The position numbers were made by a program, and so were the translations under genes. A stretch of 64,000 nt of DNA, taken from contig OZ022512.1 of the NCBI GenBank assembly GCA_963989385.1, positions 23,085,899-23,149,898 on the forward strand, read 5' to 3'. Positions within the stretch are counted from its first letter, which is position 1; the number at the start of each line of letters is the position of its first letter. The notes under the pieces are model-generated. The model was not told the origin of the DNA and did not search any database. It saw only the letters and a list, made by a program, of their open reading frames with translations. Below, piece after piece: positions 23,112 through 35,007 of this stretch. The DNA comes from Ctena decussata. Taxonomy: Eukaryota; Mollusca; Bivalvia; Lucinida; Lucinidae.

Positions 23112-23737
23112 GACTATGGACTGAGGTTGTAAGTTCGTTTGTCGTGCTCCCCATAGGCGGACGATCGAGAAAACGCTTGCATTTTAATGCTTTTGCGATG
23201 ATCAAGCAAGGAGCACGCTTCAGATTTTGCCCATTCAGTCCACCTCGGCTACCTTTCGCGATAAACTGGTCCCATGTTGGCCAATAATCAATAGATATGA
23301 CTACTTATAAGGTAAGGAACCAATCTACCCTGACGACGGCAGGAAAGAATTTCATTGGTCAACTTGATCACATGATACCGTTCGGCAACGCGGCTATTTT
23401 CAATCGGCCATTGATAACATTTCGTCGCTTCAAAGAGGATTTGTTGATTTAAACAGGTTGTTTATCAGCTGGTAAGAACAGAAATCATTTGAACTAGGCC
23501 TGTACGTTATAGGCAGTCTCAGTGGAGAGTGCGCAGGTATCTTGTTTATGAAATATTCAGGAAATCGAAGAGGAAAATGCATCAGTACTGGTGCTCGTAT
23601 CCTATACGTTTCGTACCACAGGAGGTTCGCTGTTCAGTCACGATGGTGTATCGCTTGAGCTAGTCCTCGGTCAAACTGAATCGTACCCTGGTCATTCATA
23701 CCACACCCTTTACGTTTGATATGACTGTGATTTCAGA

Positions 23738-23870
23738 TTTGAGCTTGACACGACAAAACCAACAAAGGGGCAAGTGCGCCCAGCGGAGACTCAGATCAGC
23801 CTGGGCATTCGCCCGGTCTGATCAGATTTGCTGTCCGCATGAAGCTTGCTTACACGGCCTGCTTACACCT
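23738..23870 (+). mobile_element. Half of the 'gagcc...acacgag' fold-back MITE
   Basis: 'cgacaaaaccaacaaagg' then 'gactcagatcagcctgggca' match the left halves of the copies at 38,381 and 58,623. The right half is replaced by a SINE. Mirrored in the right arm at about 52,454-52,586. Confidence 0.7.
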
Positions 23871-23877
23871 TTACCTT

Positions 23878-24200
23878 TAGGACAAGCGCGGTGGCTCAGT
23901 GGTTAGTGCACTTGACTCTGAAGCCAGAGGTCGTGGGTTCGAATCCCGCCCGAGGCTAAATCTTCCTATGTCTGAATGCGTTTTTCTAGCATCATTTGCA
24001 GGGATGATGCTAAGAAGTGTGCCGTCCTTCGGATCGGGACGTTAACTGGAGGCCCCCTGTGCAGGGAGAGTCATCCCCTGTGCAGGTTAAAGGTTTGGTT
24101 TGGTTCCCTACTATAGCTACATGGCTATACCTAGGCTTTCATCCTGCAACACCGGAGTGTACAAAAGTACACCGTCTGTGTCCCCTTCGGGGGCTAAGAC
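23878..24200 (+). mobile_element. tRNA-derived SINE
   Basis: The head 'gcggtggctcagtggttag...gggttcgaatcccgcc' has clear A and B boxes (B at about 23,935-23,947). The body runs to about 24,200. The anticodon arm does not pair well, so a functional tRNA is unlikely. Mirror copy at 52,124-52,446. Confidence 0.65.
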
Positions 24201-25090
24201 GTAAATGGAAGAAAGAAAGAAAGCTACCATTTAGGCACACGGCGAAGACTCCGATGAGACCTGAAGACTGGGCAGATGCTGATTTATGTGCTGTCGGCCT
24301 ATTTGGCGCACTTAAACAAAGAATTGTTAACTGTGTAAATAAGAACGGTAAAAAATAAACAACAGATAATGTGTTTGTAAAGTACAATAATCACCCTTTA
24401 TTTCATCTCAAATCCACCATCTGGTATTGATCACAATATGAAAAGAAACTCAAAACTCATGTACCATTGTGCACGAGGGACCCCGTTTTTGTCGGCCAAT
24501 TTGACGCAGCTTCTGAAAATGTCTTATTCCTGACATAAATAATGGGCTAATTTGTGAAACAGACTATACTCATGACATCACTCCGTGGGCTGCAGAAGGA
24601 GCTTGTGGAAAGTTTCAACAACTATTTGCTTTAGCAGTATTAAATCATGATCCTTTGGACATTAGCTGAGTGAGTTATTTTATAATTCACTTCTTTACTA
24701 TGTACATTTATGCAAGGCATGCAAAGAGTGATAACTATTATTTACAAATTACAAGTGCTGCTGAAGTGAGTTGACCTACATTCGTGATGTGTGCTCAGAG
24801 CCGCTGTGTTTGTAAACAAAGATTGCGAAATAGGGTGTGTATTCAACATATGCCGAGCTGCAAGTAACGTTTGCAGATATCTGCGTAAAACCAAGTGCAA
24901 CTAACCCCTCTGGACAGACATGATCTTCTTTACCGCATATAAAGATCTCGGCTTGAAGGACTGCTTGGATAACAGCCGACAAAAATTATCAACACATGTT
25001 TAACGGTAAATTACGTTAAGTAACTTGCGCCACTTAAGCCTATGCGCTGAATAGGCCGACACGACAGTAAGTCTGCGCTGCGCGCACAAC
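24201..25090. other. Unassigned sequence inside the left arm
   Basis: Short ORFs only, with no family recognised. The stretch 25,050-25,090 and 25,226-25,260 is a remnant of the fold-back MITE ('cacaaccactttgttggtttt'). Confidence 0.35.
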
Positions 25091-25225
25091 AGGGATAAAG
25101 ACTAATGATTATGCCAAAATTCAGAATTTAACATCAGGGGTATGGGCATTTTCTTCCAAATTTCAGGGGCCCAGCCCAAAGTTTAGGGGCTTTGGGCAAC
25201 TGGACCCCTGTTAGTCTTTATCCCT
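25091..25225. mobile_element. 135-bp MITE with 15-bp TIRs nested in another MITE
   Basis: The ends 'agggataaagactaa' and 'ttagtctttatccct' are perfectly inverted and flanked by a GCACAAC direct repeat (7 bp). Removing it joins the two parts of the host MITE word 'gcgcacaaccactttg'. Mirror copy at 51,099-51,233. Confidence 0.85.
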
Positions 25226-25307
25226 GCACAACCACTTTGTTGGTTTTCTCTACATGTTCCTGGTAAGGCCAGTTTCTTAAAATTTGTTTCTTTTTAATTT
25301 ATGCTGA

Positions 25308-25588
25308 GCTGGGCCGGGTAGTGCAGTCAGTAAGGCATGTGACTTATAAGCCAGAGGTCCTGGGTTTGATACCCATTCCGGCCACTTACTTTCATTTCTC
25401 CATCTGCTGATTCAAGAAGGGCAGTTACTGGTGAAAGAGGAGCACTTAGTAATGGTTAACGCTTAAACGGCTTAGGAGGTCTAAGCTCTAGTCTAAGCCT
25501 GCCCAGGAGTAGTGATGTTAGGTTATCTGACCGTCCCAACATGACCATAGCTCTTTACCGTGGACGTTAAGCACTAAATCAGTCAACC

Positions 25589-25589
<1 letters not shown>
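25308..25589 (+). mobile_element. Complete tRNA-derived SINE (same family as 1-205)
   Basis: The tRNA-like head 'gggtagtgcagtcagtaagg...ctgggtttgatacccattcc' has degenerate A and B boxes. The body is as at the window start, ending 'tcagtcaacct', followed by C(21)A(10). Mirror copy at about 50,735-51,016. Confidence 0.7.
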
Positions 25590-25619
<30 letters not shown>

Positions 25620-25621
<2 letters not shown>

Positions 25622-26960
25622 ATTTAACAAAAAAAAATTTTTTTTTTCAGATTTGGATTCTTTGTCCAAATTCACCTACTTGAGAGCTCAAAATTAGGTT
25701 TGTATGGTTTGTGCTAAATAGAAATTATTCTTCACACAATCAAATGTTGAGTGTATCATATGCTATACATCTGTGTACATGGTGGCTGTTTGAGATTTAA
25801 CCTCTTTTTAGCAGTCAAGCATAATGTTTAAGTCTGAGTATAAGATAATAATGCATCTGTTAAACAGATAATGTCAATCAGAAGCATAAAAGAACGACAA
25901 TATATTACTTATGTGTTTTGAAGTGCACCCTTTTTACCAAGGCCCATGGGGTCTTCAGTTGGGGGATTTGCCATCTCTTCTGATGGCAATTTTCTACACT
26001 GTAGAGTGAGTCAGACAAGTACCAACTGTGCGAATGAAGCATATCCCAGTTAACCCAGTTTGCATCCCAGTTACCTAGTGTAAGTAAGTGGTTAGGTGCT
26101 TCAGACCTTGGATCATAGACTCACAGATCATTCGAGTCTCACTGGACCATAGATTTTGTCTCTATTTAAATGGCACTTCCGTGTTCAAATGATAACCCTG
26201 AGTTGATCTTGGCCTTTTTACAGGTAACTCATAGGTCAGACGTGTGCTTCCTAATGCTTGAGAAATTTCTGCAATTTAATGAGATATCTTTGAATTTGTT
26301 GAAACCTTTGGTATAAAAGTTTGTATGTACAGTCAAATAAATGGCTACTTGAAGTTTATTGAGCAACAGAGGTCAGTATCAGTTTTTGATCAAGGTCACT
26401 CATATTTCACCAACTTCGAATTTTTCCTGGTAACCAATATGGCTGTCATGCACATATCGTTAAAAAGCTTCCACAATCAAATGACCCATGACACTGAAAC
26501 TTGGTACATGTACACAGCATTTGAAATTAATATTCAAATGGTGACCCTAGGTTGACCTTTGACCTTTTGACTTAGGTGAGCTATTCAGGTGTTTTCGGTA
26601 CATGTTACATGTACATGCATTTGCATGTACTGTAAAAATGAATAACTGAAAAATCATTTTTCATTTTATACATTTTAGGAGATTTTAACTAATCTGGCAC
26701 ATCTGATTGGCAAACAAGTCACAGCCTAAAAAGACTTAGATATTTGTATTGGCTGGTTCATACGCAATGGTGTTTGTCTGTGATTAACTCAGCAATCATC
26801 AATTCTGTATATTATTTTGAGCTTGCCATACAAGATTTCAACAACTTCGACAAAGTCACCAAGAAGAAAAATTGACAATGCTACATACTGGTTTGAGGTA
26901 TCTGGTGTTAAGGAAGCCTTAGATATAAAGCTTTAATAGGAAGGTATGTACGATTATGTT
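25620..26960. repeat. AT-rich spacer and a 'gaccttgac' repeat fragment
   Basis: 25,620-26,270 holds nothing recognised. 26,300-26,600 resembles the 'gacctttgacc...ttaggtgagctattcagg' repeat family ends. 26,600-26,960 is unassigned. Confidence 0.4.
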
Positions 26961-26963
26961 TTA

Positions 26964-28440
26964 TGTCTCCCCCCGAAGGGGTCGGAGACATATTGTTTTT
27001 GCCCTGGTTGTCTGTCTGTCTGACTGTCCGTCCGTCTGTCACAAATCGTGTCCGCTCAATAACTCTGTAACCGATTGAGATAAGTACAAATATAAAGCAT
27101 CATCAGACGACATGCAGAGAGCAAGACCGGTAACTCCACCTACATTTTTTACAGAATAATACCCCTTTGAAAATTTTAGTATGGTAATCCTGTCTGCTCA
27201 ATAACTGTAACAAATTGAGATAATTTCACAAAACTTGGTACAAATATAAAACATGATCAGACGCTGTGCAGAGAGCAAGACCCGTAACTCCACTTACAAT
27301 TTTTACGGAATTATGCCTCTTTGAAAACTTTAGTATGGAAATCGTGTCTGCTCAATAACTCTGTAACAGATTGAGATAATTTCTCAAACTTGGTAAAAAT
27401 ATATAGCATCATCAGACGACCTGCAGAGAGCAATACCCATAACTCCACCTACATTTTTTACGGAATTATGTCACTTTGAAAATTTTAGTTTAGAAATCGT
27501 GTCGGCTCAATAACTCTATAACTGACTGAGATAATTTAACAAAACTTAGTACAAATTTAAAGCATCATCAGACGACATGCAGAGAGCAAGACCCGTAACC
27601 CCACCTATATTTTTTATGGAATTATGCCCCTTTGTAAATTTAGGTATGGAAATCATGTCCGCTCCATAACTCTACAACTGTAAGAGATATTTTCATGAAA
27701 CTTAGTACAAATATAGAGTATCATCAGAGGATGTGTGTAGAGCAAGACCTGTTACTCCACCTACATTTTTTACAGAATTATGCCCCTTTGAAAATTAGTA
27801 TGGAAATTGTGTCCGCTCGATAACTCTGTAACCGATTGAGATGATTTCACGAAACTTGGTACAAATATAAAGCATTATCAGACGAAATGCGGAGAGCAAG
27901 ACCCATAACTCCACTGACATTTTTTATGGAATTACGCCCCTTTGTAAATTTTAGTATGGAAATCGTGTCTGCTCCATATCTCTAAAACTTTATGAGATAT
28001 TTTTATGAAACTTAGTACAAAATAGAGCATGATCAGAGGATGTGCAGAGAACAAGAATCGTAAGTCCACCTACATTTTTATGGATTATGCCCCTTTGTAA
28101 ATTTTTGTTTGGAAATTGTGTCCGCTCCATAACTCTGAAACTATATGAGATATTTTCGCAAAACTTAGTACAACTTTAAAGTATTATGACTTGATGGGCA
28201 GAGAAAATCCTGCTTACATTTACTACAGAATTATGCCCCTTTGAAAATTTTAGTATGGAAATCATGTTTGCTCCATAGCTCTGAAACTATATGAGCTATT
28301 TTTGTGAAACTTGGTACAAATATAAAACATCAGACAATGTGCAGTGAACAAGGACTGTAACTCCATCTACATTTTTATGCAATTATGCCTCTTTGTAAAT
28401 TTAAGTATGTAAACGATGTTAGTTCTTGAAAAACTTTACA
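26964..28440 (+). repeat. Hairpin-headed element with 155-bp tandem array
   Basis: Starts with 'gtctccccccgaaggggtcg' forming a hairpin with 'gagac', followed by a TCTG/TCCG microsatellite (27,008-27,041). It then has nine or more units beginning 'aatcgtgtc(c/t)gctc(a/c)ataactc' at 27,044, 27,186, 27,341, 27,495, 27,650, 27,804, 27,960, 28,115 and 28,260 (period about 155). It resumes at 29,378-29,880 after an insertion. The mirror begins at 47,885. Confidence 0.8.
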
Positions 28441-28460
28441 AAAGTTTTGTTATAAATATT

Positions 28461-29369
28461 TGGAAGTGGCTATTGACAACTGGTTGTCACTAGCCTCACA
28501 GGCTGCTGACAACCGGTTGTCACTTGCCTCACAGGCTGCTGACAACCAGTTACTATAAATCCAGTTATTTTCAAATAAAACTCAAGATATTTTAAGCATA
28601 TTCGTTTCATTGTATGACTATTATATGAGTTGATATTTGTTTTCACTCTGATCAAGTTTTAAATTGATTGAAATTGTAGAAAGCAAGAACCTATTAAACA
28701 AATCAGATGTAAATTTCTGTTTTTTTTTTTTTTTTATCTACATTATTATTGTCTAGAAGTCATGGAGTTGTTCATAGAAATAGCTAAAAGAATTTATGCA
28801 TCACATGCATACAAATTTTACATTTATCTTGATGGAAAAGATTTTACATAAATTTTCCAGTAACCATTACATTCTCTTCCCTATAGCTATATTCCTGCTG
28901 TTAAGTCAAGCAAATTTATTTTTTCACTGATTCTATCCACTAGGAAAAATAATCTTCAAATTCATAATATGAATACAAGTATAACTACTATTTAATCATG
29001 GAGGCAATTGTGCAAACAGAATTAGCACATAAACTTCAGAGAAAATTGCAAGTGGTATTTTGAGTTAGTTCCCTTACAAAGTATGATTTGAGTTACTTCC
29101 CTTGGAAAATCTATTTTTAGAAGATATCTCTTCTCCATATGTTTGCTTTTTATCTGCAGATATTTTGTTGTTGTGATTCATATGTAGCTTGATTTAAAGC
29201 ATAAAACAATGGAGAATTATTTGTGATGTTTTTACAATGAACCAATGCTTCCTGTCCTTTAAAATGCACATTAATTTATTAGCCGGTTGTCAGCAGCCTA
29301 ACAGGCTAGTGACAACCGGTTGTCTCTAGCCTGTGAGGCTGTGACAACCGGTTGTCACTAGCCGTCGCC
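28461..29369. mobile_element. 909-bp hAT-like element with ACAACCGGTTGT palindrome arrays
   Basis: Flanked by an exact 8-bp duplication, TAAATATT (28,453-28,460 and 29,370-29,377), inside the 155-bp array. Both ends carry arrays of the palindrome 'gacaaccggttgtc' spaced about 40 bp by 'tagcctcacaggctgc'. An 8-bp TSD is typical of hAT elements. No transposase, so non-autonomous. Mirror copy at 46,956-47,864. Confidence 0.75.
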
Positions 29370-29962
29370 TAAATATTTTCAGCAATATTTATACAAATAT
29401 AAAGCATCATCAGATGACGTGCAGAGAACAAGATCCATATGTTCTGTATCTTAAAAACCTAAAGAGATATTTTCATGAAATTTACACAGATGTGAAGGAA
29501 ACAAGACAGTTATTCCGGATTTTTTGGAGTTATCCCTTTTGAGCATTGAAAATAGTACATTTTGCCCTTTTGAGTATTGAAAATAGTACATTTTGCTTTA
29601 TTTAAAGATATTTTCATGAAATTTTGTTCAATTATAAAGCATCATCAAATGATGTGCAGAAAAACAAGATCAGTAGCTCTGCCTACATTTTTAATGAAAT
29701 TATGCCCCTTTGTAATTTTTCGGTATAGAAATGGTGTTCCCTCTGTAACTTTATAACCGTTGAAGATATTTTTACAAAACTATGTTCAAATATAAACCAT
29801 CATCAGAAGATTTGCAGAGAAAAGAATCCTACATCCACCTACATTTTTCACAGACATATAAATTTTGCCCTAAACATCATTATATACATCCATCTTACGA
29901 AGTAGCCATATGAAGTGGATGGGAACGCACGTATATAGGTAACACCTATTTAATTCATATTA

Positions 29963-30960
29963 AACAATGACAACAACTCCGTTTTCCCATGTGTGACGTT
30001 ATTATTAAATGTCCTATGGTGCCGCCATATTGAAAATTACACTGACTAGGAAGTGTTTCGTGACGTAACGTCCTTCGCGACGCACGTAATTATCAAAGGG
30101 CCAATAGCCCTGAAATGACAGATTCTATCAGATTAAAGTCATGTAACGTCGGCTCAAAATAATTTCAAACTTCAGTCCTGTTGCTTGTTAATGCCATTAA
30201 TGGTCCAGCTCTAAATAATGTAGATACGCCATTTAGAGCAAATCACTTCATGCACCTGTCAAAATTCTATCTCTTATACAGAAGTAATATTTGAATTCTG
30301 ACAACTGTTACTGCTTTTCGCTGACTTTTAAGCACTCGGTGTTGTCGGTATTTCGCATTACCTATGGACTACGAGGATGTCCACTCCGATTTTAACAAAA
30401 TGGCAGTTCTATAAATAACCACCGATAAACACTCAATTACCGTATGACGTTCAGTAAAACACTTGCAAGATATGTGTACAAACCAACAGAATTTCTTCTA
30501 ATTTACATTCTCTGCAGTGATAGAATTGCTCGGAATACTGTTTTAGGCAAGTTTACAACTGTAAAACAGTTTTTTTTCAGCGGCAGCTAATTTATTTTAC
30601 TTGATAAGTACGAGTGGCGCTTGAAGAGGGGGTGAATACGATAATTGGCGTATTGATTTTTAATATTCAGTTTGTATTCGTTATATTTTTTGACCGCTGA
30701 TGTCATTAGTTGGATACTTATTATTTCACAAAACTACTTAAATAATTATGCATGCACAAGAATACATTATATAGGTTCTCATTTAACTTCGTATAAAACT
30801 TATTTCAATTCCAGATGTATTTTAGCGAAATAAACTTACGATCAGTTCATTTCTGAGCGGAAGAATACAGCTGTGAAAGCCACTTTCCAAAATATGCTTG
30901 TGACAGCTTTGAATGACTGATAGAATCGGTCATTAAAAATTGCGCCAGTCATTTACGTAT
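29963..30960. other. No recognised feature
   Basis: Unique-looking sequence just inside the left arm, without a gene. A 'gcgacgcacgtaatta' word at about 30,077 resembles the arm terminus. Confidence 0.35.
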
Positions 30961-30962
30961 TC

Positions 30963-33530
30963 ATGACCTTAAATGACATTTTCTCTGAAACCGCTAAACC
31001 GAGGGCTTTTAAATTTGATATGAAGCATTATCTAGTAGACCTCTACCAAGTTTCTTCAAAAAGTGGCCCTGGGGTCCAAAATGGTCCACGGGCAGGGGGT
31101 CTTGAGTTCGAAAATAAAATATGCTTAAAAATCTTCTTCTCCAGAACTGCTTGCTCAGATGCTTGAAATTTGGTATGTAGCAATGCCTAGTGGCCCTCTA
31201 CCAAGTTTTTTCAAATAATGGCCCCATGATCCAAAATGGCCCGGGGCAGGGAGTCTTGGGTTTGAGTTCTATAAATACATAGAAAAATATGAAAAATTAT
31301 TCTTCTTTAGAACCACTTAGCTCAAATTTTCGAAATTTGGTATGTAGCATTGCCTAGTGGTTCTTTACCAAGTTTGTTCAAATGGTGGCCCCAGGGTCCA
31401 AAATGGCCCCGGGGCAGTTAGAAACACTTAGCTCAGATGCTTGAAATTTGGTATAAAGCATCGCCTACTCTCTTGGTGAGGCACTCCAGCAAGTGGTTTT
31501 TAGTGGAACTTTTTTCTTTAAAGATGCTTAAATATCACAATTTTAGGTTTAACATACCCAAAACCATTTCTCGTAGCTAAATACTGACTTGCAGCATATT
31601 GCATGACCTCTTTTGTCTATTTTTATCATTTTTTGTTTTGAGGTGGGTTTTCCAATAGTAAAAATATTCCTTCTGGTTTCCAGCCTTTGATGAGGTTCAT
31701 TTTAATTTTAATAAAGCTGGGAACCACCCATTGTGACATCACAACAGAAATGATGTCATCACTAATCACCTGATCTGTTTTGGAATATGACCATTTCAGC
31801 AAAGGGTTGTTTGCAGTGTCAGCTACACTTATGCATCTTTTTGTTTTCCAAAAAGATATTACTTATGAAAATAACTGCTATAAGATATAAGCATAAATTC
31901 TGATGAAATGATTTCATGTTAATTTTATATGAAATGGTAATTTTGAAGAATGTGCTTGAAACATGCCACCCCTACAGCAATAATGGTTATCTTGAGGCGG
32001 CCATTATGAAACTGAAAAAATACATTGCAAGAGATTACTTTCCAAGCTTGAGAGCATGCCAATGAATTTCAAAAACTCTACAGGACAAATCTGACTACGA
32101 GAAATGGTAGTAAACTGAACCATGTAAGTGGTATTTGCTGTTTCTTTATCCTGTAAGTATAAACTTCGAAAAACCACTTGCTGGAGTGCCTCAACAAGAG
32201 AGTAGTGGTCCTTCACCAAGTTTGTTCAAATGATGGTCCCAGGTTCATAAATGGCCCCGCCCCAGGCGTCCTCAGTTTGAACCAGAGAAATACATAGAAA
32301 AATATTAAAAAATCTCCTTAAGAACCGCAAAGCTCTGATGCTTGAAATTTAGAGATGTAGGCTTACCTAGTAGCCTACTACCAAGTTTGTTCAAATAGTG
32401 GCCCAGGCTCCGAAATTGCGTCAGGGCAGGGAGTCCTGGTTTAGAACCATAGAAATACATAGAAAATATTCCAAAATCTTCTCCTTTAGAACCGCAAGGC
32501 TCTGATGTTGCAAGTTTGGTATGTAGGATTACCTAGTGGTCCTCAACCCACCAAGTGTGTTCAAATGATGGCCCCAGGGTCCAAAATGGCCCGGGGCAGG
32601 GAATCCTGGGTTTCAACCATAGAAATACATAGAAAAATATTCAAAACTCTTCTTCTTTTGAACCATTTGGCTCAGATACTTGACATTTGGTATGTAGCAT
32701 TGCCAAGTAGACCTTTACCAAGTTTGTTCAAATGGTGGCTTCAGGATCCAAATGACCCCGCAACAGGGAGTCCTATGTTTGAACCATAGTAATACATAGA
32801 AAATATTCAAAAAATTTCCTCTTCAGAACCCTAAGGCTCAGATGCTTGAAATGTGGTATGAAGCATTGCCTGATAGACCTCCACAAAGTTTGTTTAAATT
32901 TTGGCCCCAGGGTCCATGATGGCCCTGCCTGAAGGAGGTCCGTAGTTTGAACTATAGAAATACATAGAAATATATTCAAAAAATCTTCTTCTTTAGAACC
33001 ACATTGCTCAGTTGCTGGAAGTTCAGTATTAAGCATTTCCTTTACTAAGTTTGTTCAAGTGCAGGTCCCAGGGTCCAAAATGGTTCCGCGGCAGGGTGTC
33101 CTGGGTTTGAACCATAGGAAAAACATAGAAAAATATGCAAAATCTTCTTCTTCAGATTCACTAGGCTCAAATGCTTGAAATTTAGTTTGAAGCATTGCCT
33201 GGTGGACCTTTACCAGTTTTGTTCAGTTGGTGGCCCTTGGGTCCAAAAGGGCCCTGAGGGGCGGGTGTTTGGTTCGAAAATAAAATATACTTAAAAATCT
33301 TCTTTTCTGGAACTGCCAGGCTCAGATGCTTGAAATGGTATGTTGATCTGCCTAATGATCAATTACTAAGTTTATTCAAATGGTGGCCCCATGGTCCAAA
33401 ATGGCCCTCCCCAGGCGGGGGGTCCTGGGTTCGAACCATAGAAATTCATAGAAAATATTAAAAAATCTTCTTCTTCAGAACCACTTGGCTCAGATGCTTG
33501 AAATTTGGTATAAAAGGGAATTCAGCAAAG
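30963..33530 (-). repeat. Degenerate 155-165-bp tandem array
   Basis: Units with 'accaagtttgttcaaatggtggccccagggtccaaaatggcc' type words (split in many variants) repeat about every 160 bp, at 31,046, 31,199, 31,356, 32,213, 32,390, 32,550, 32,717, 32,882 and 33,046. The array is interrupted by the MITE at 31,468-32,202. Short ORFs across it are by-products. Confidence 0.75.
31468..32202. mobile_element. 735-bp mariner-type MITE with TA duplication
   Basis: The TIRs 'ctctcttg(g/t)tgaggcactc' continue to 'cagcaagtggttttt' on both sides. It is flanked by TA (31,466-31,467 and 32,203-32,204). The surrounding tandem units give the empty site 'gcctagtgg', confirming a TA duplication. The subterminal word 'accatttctcgtag' is also inverted. 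No ORF of transposase type. Confidence 0.85.
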
Positions 33531-34018
33531 GAAAATTTGCTCAAACGGTCCAGGTCACATGACCAACATGGTGGCCACACCCGTATATGGTAAAAAGCCT
33601 TTAAAAATCCTCTTCTCCATCACCAAATAACCGATTGCTTTGAAACTTGGTATTTAGCATTAAGTACTGGAGACCTACCAATATTGTGTAAATGATGACC
33701 ATGTGTTGACCCTGACCTTTTTACGGGAAGGTCAGATTTGGTTTCTGGTGTTTTTATATGGGAAATTGCTTAAACATGAGAGGTAATGGACATTATAGAT
33801 CATTTTGGTGCAAAATTTGATAAATGCAGTCTGACAACTAAATGAGTACATGAACGTTTTTTAGTAATAAAGGTTAAGATCATTCTTTGAGCTTTAACCA
33901 ATATCTCTCATATTTTGACAGTTTCAAGCTATCAGGTTTGTTCAAATGATGATCCTAGTTTGACGTTTGTCATTTTTGCTCAGGTGAGCGATTCAGGGCC
34001 TCTTGGCCCACTTGTTAT
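33490..34018 (-). mobile_element. Terminal part of the 'caggtgagc' element family
   Basis: 'caggtcacatgaccaacatg' and 'cgtatatggtaaaaagcc' are the complement of the units in 12,316-14,032. The end 'gctcaggtgagcgattcagg' plus hairpin GGGCC-TCTT-GGCCC and 'acttgtt' matches that element's start. Probably one element with the 30,963-33,530 array. Confidence 0.65.
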
Positions 34019-34827
34019 ACAATGTCGCCGCTTTTCTTAATCAAAACTTACGAAGCTATTCAGTACTTTTTAGGGTGAAAGGTCTGGCACCCAGATGCCA
34101 GCCCTTTTTCAGTAAAACCTAGGGTTTTTTTTGTAATTGTGTGCAGTAATTAGGAAAACGTGGTGTATAAGATGATAGGGCGACGGCCGGGCCTGTAGGC
34201 TTTTGTTTTGACACTAAAATAGTTAGACTGTTTAACTTCGACAAACAGCAACCGAAACAAATGGTACAGAGGAGTCAGGATGACTAGAAAATGTTTACGT
34301 ACACACGCACAAACGAACGAAAAGCCATGCTGATAGCTTTTTCGAACATTGTTTTGACCATTTGAAATAGTTTGCCACATTTCGTTTGCTGACACGTACA
34401 CGCACAAGTTATATTTATCTTAACCATTTTTAAGTATAAATCTAAGCTGAACGTGTACGTTTAGCTATCAGTAGCCGTATGCGTACAAGTTCCAAATCTT
34501 AACCTGCCTAATATCTGGTGACGAGAGCCAGTGAAATGCATACTGCAATTTCTTAATAATGCAGACGATTCAAAGACTCATTAGTATCAAAAAGAGTCCA
34601 AATGAGTAAACAGCAAAGATCTAGAATAGAAGTCTAAAAAATGAAAATAGAGTTCTGCATAAGCCAACGCTGGGCGTGGGTGTGGGGGTATTGTGGCCAT
34701 TGTCACCCATTTCCTTACTGGTCATGTATAGACTCCACCATTTTGGTGTATTCCTTGCTTCCAAAGGCTCCATCTATTCAGACCTTATCAAATAACAGAA
34801 TAAAACACACACAGTCAAAAACTTAAC
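34019..34827. other. No recognised feature
   Basis: Short ORFs without resemblance to known families. No repeat structure seen. Confidence 0.35.
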
Positions 34828-35007
34828 TTCAGTGTGTATCCTACGGCAAACGTATGCTCGGGACAATATTTGATGGTTCGCCAATTCCCCCCAGGTTGCT
34901 CCATTGTCCACTGTCAGTGTCCTGGTGCTTGTTCTCTGATCATCAAAAATGAATCCCTCAGTTATTGATGACAAAACTATAAAAATTAACACACTTCCAA
35001 TTGCCAT
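34828..35007 (-). pseudogene. VMO-I-like (vitelline membrane outer layer 1) first exon, frameshifted
   Basis: From ATG 35,007 the - strand reads a signal peptide (MAIGSVLIFIVLSSITEG) and then LTVDNGATWGE, the typical start of a VMO-I repeat. One extra A near 34,870 shifts the frame. In the shifted frame the next residues are YCPEHTFAVGYTLK, the expected VMO-I continuation (CPxGTYAxGF). A donor-like GTTAAGT follows at 34,827. Later exons were not found downstream. VMO-I family proteins are secreted beta-prism proteins of egg coats and mucosal secretions. This is either a pseudogene exon or a sequence error in an A-run. Confidence 0.5.

Larger units (their letters stand above)
23067..29962 (+). 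repeat. Left arm (6.9 kb) of a giant inverted repeat
   Basis: The whole segment is present as its reverse complement at 46,363-53,257 (x maps to 76,324-x, or 76,325-x beyond the poly-C). The segments compared are identical; the only difference seen is 21 C at 25,590 versus 20 G in the mirror copy. It starts with a 44-bp hairpin (CGTGCGTTCC...GGAACGCACG) and near its inner end carries GGGAACGCACGTA, giving ACGTGCGTTCCC at both termini. It contains SINEs, MITEs, tandem arrays and a hAT-like element, listed separately. No transposase was found. It may be a mobilised composite element or a segmental inverted duplication. Confidence 0.95.

Noticed and set aside
23878..23955. Possible tRNA gene
   Set aside because: The A and B boxes are good, but the anticodon stem does not pair and a SINE body follows. 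The copies at 22,674, 25,308 and 43,557 are the same kind of case.
24017..24358. 113-aa ORF present twice (again at 51,966-52,307)
   Set aside because: The duplication comes from the inverted arms. The ORF runs through a SINE body, so repetition is not evidence of a gene.
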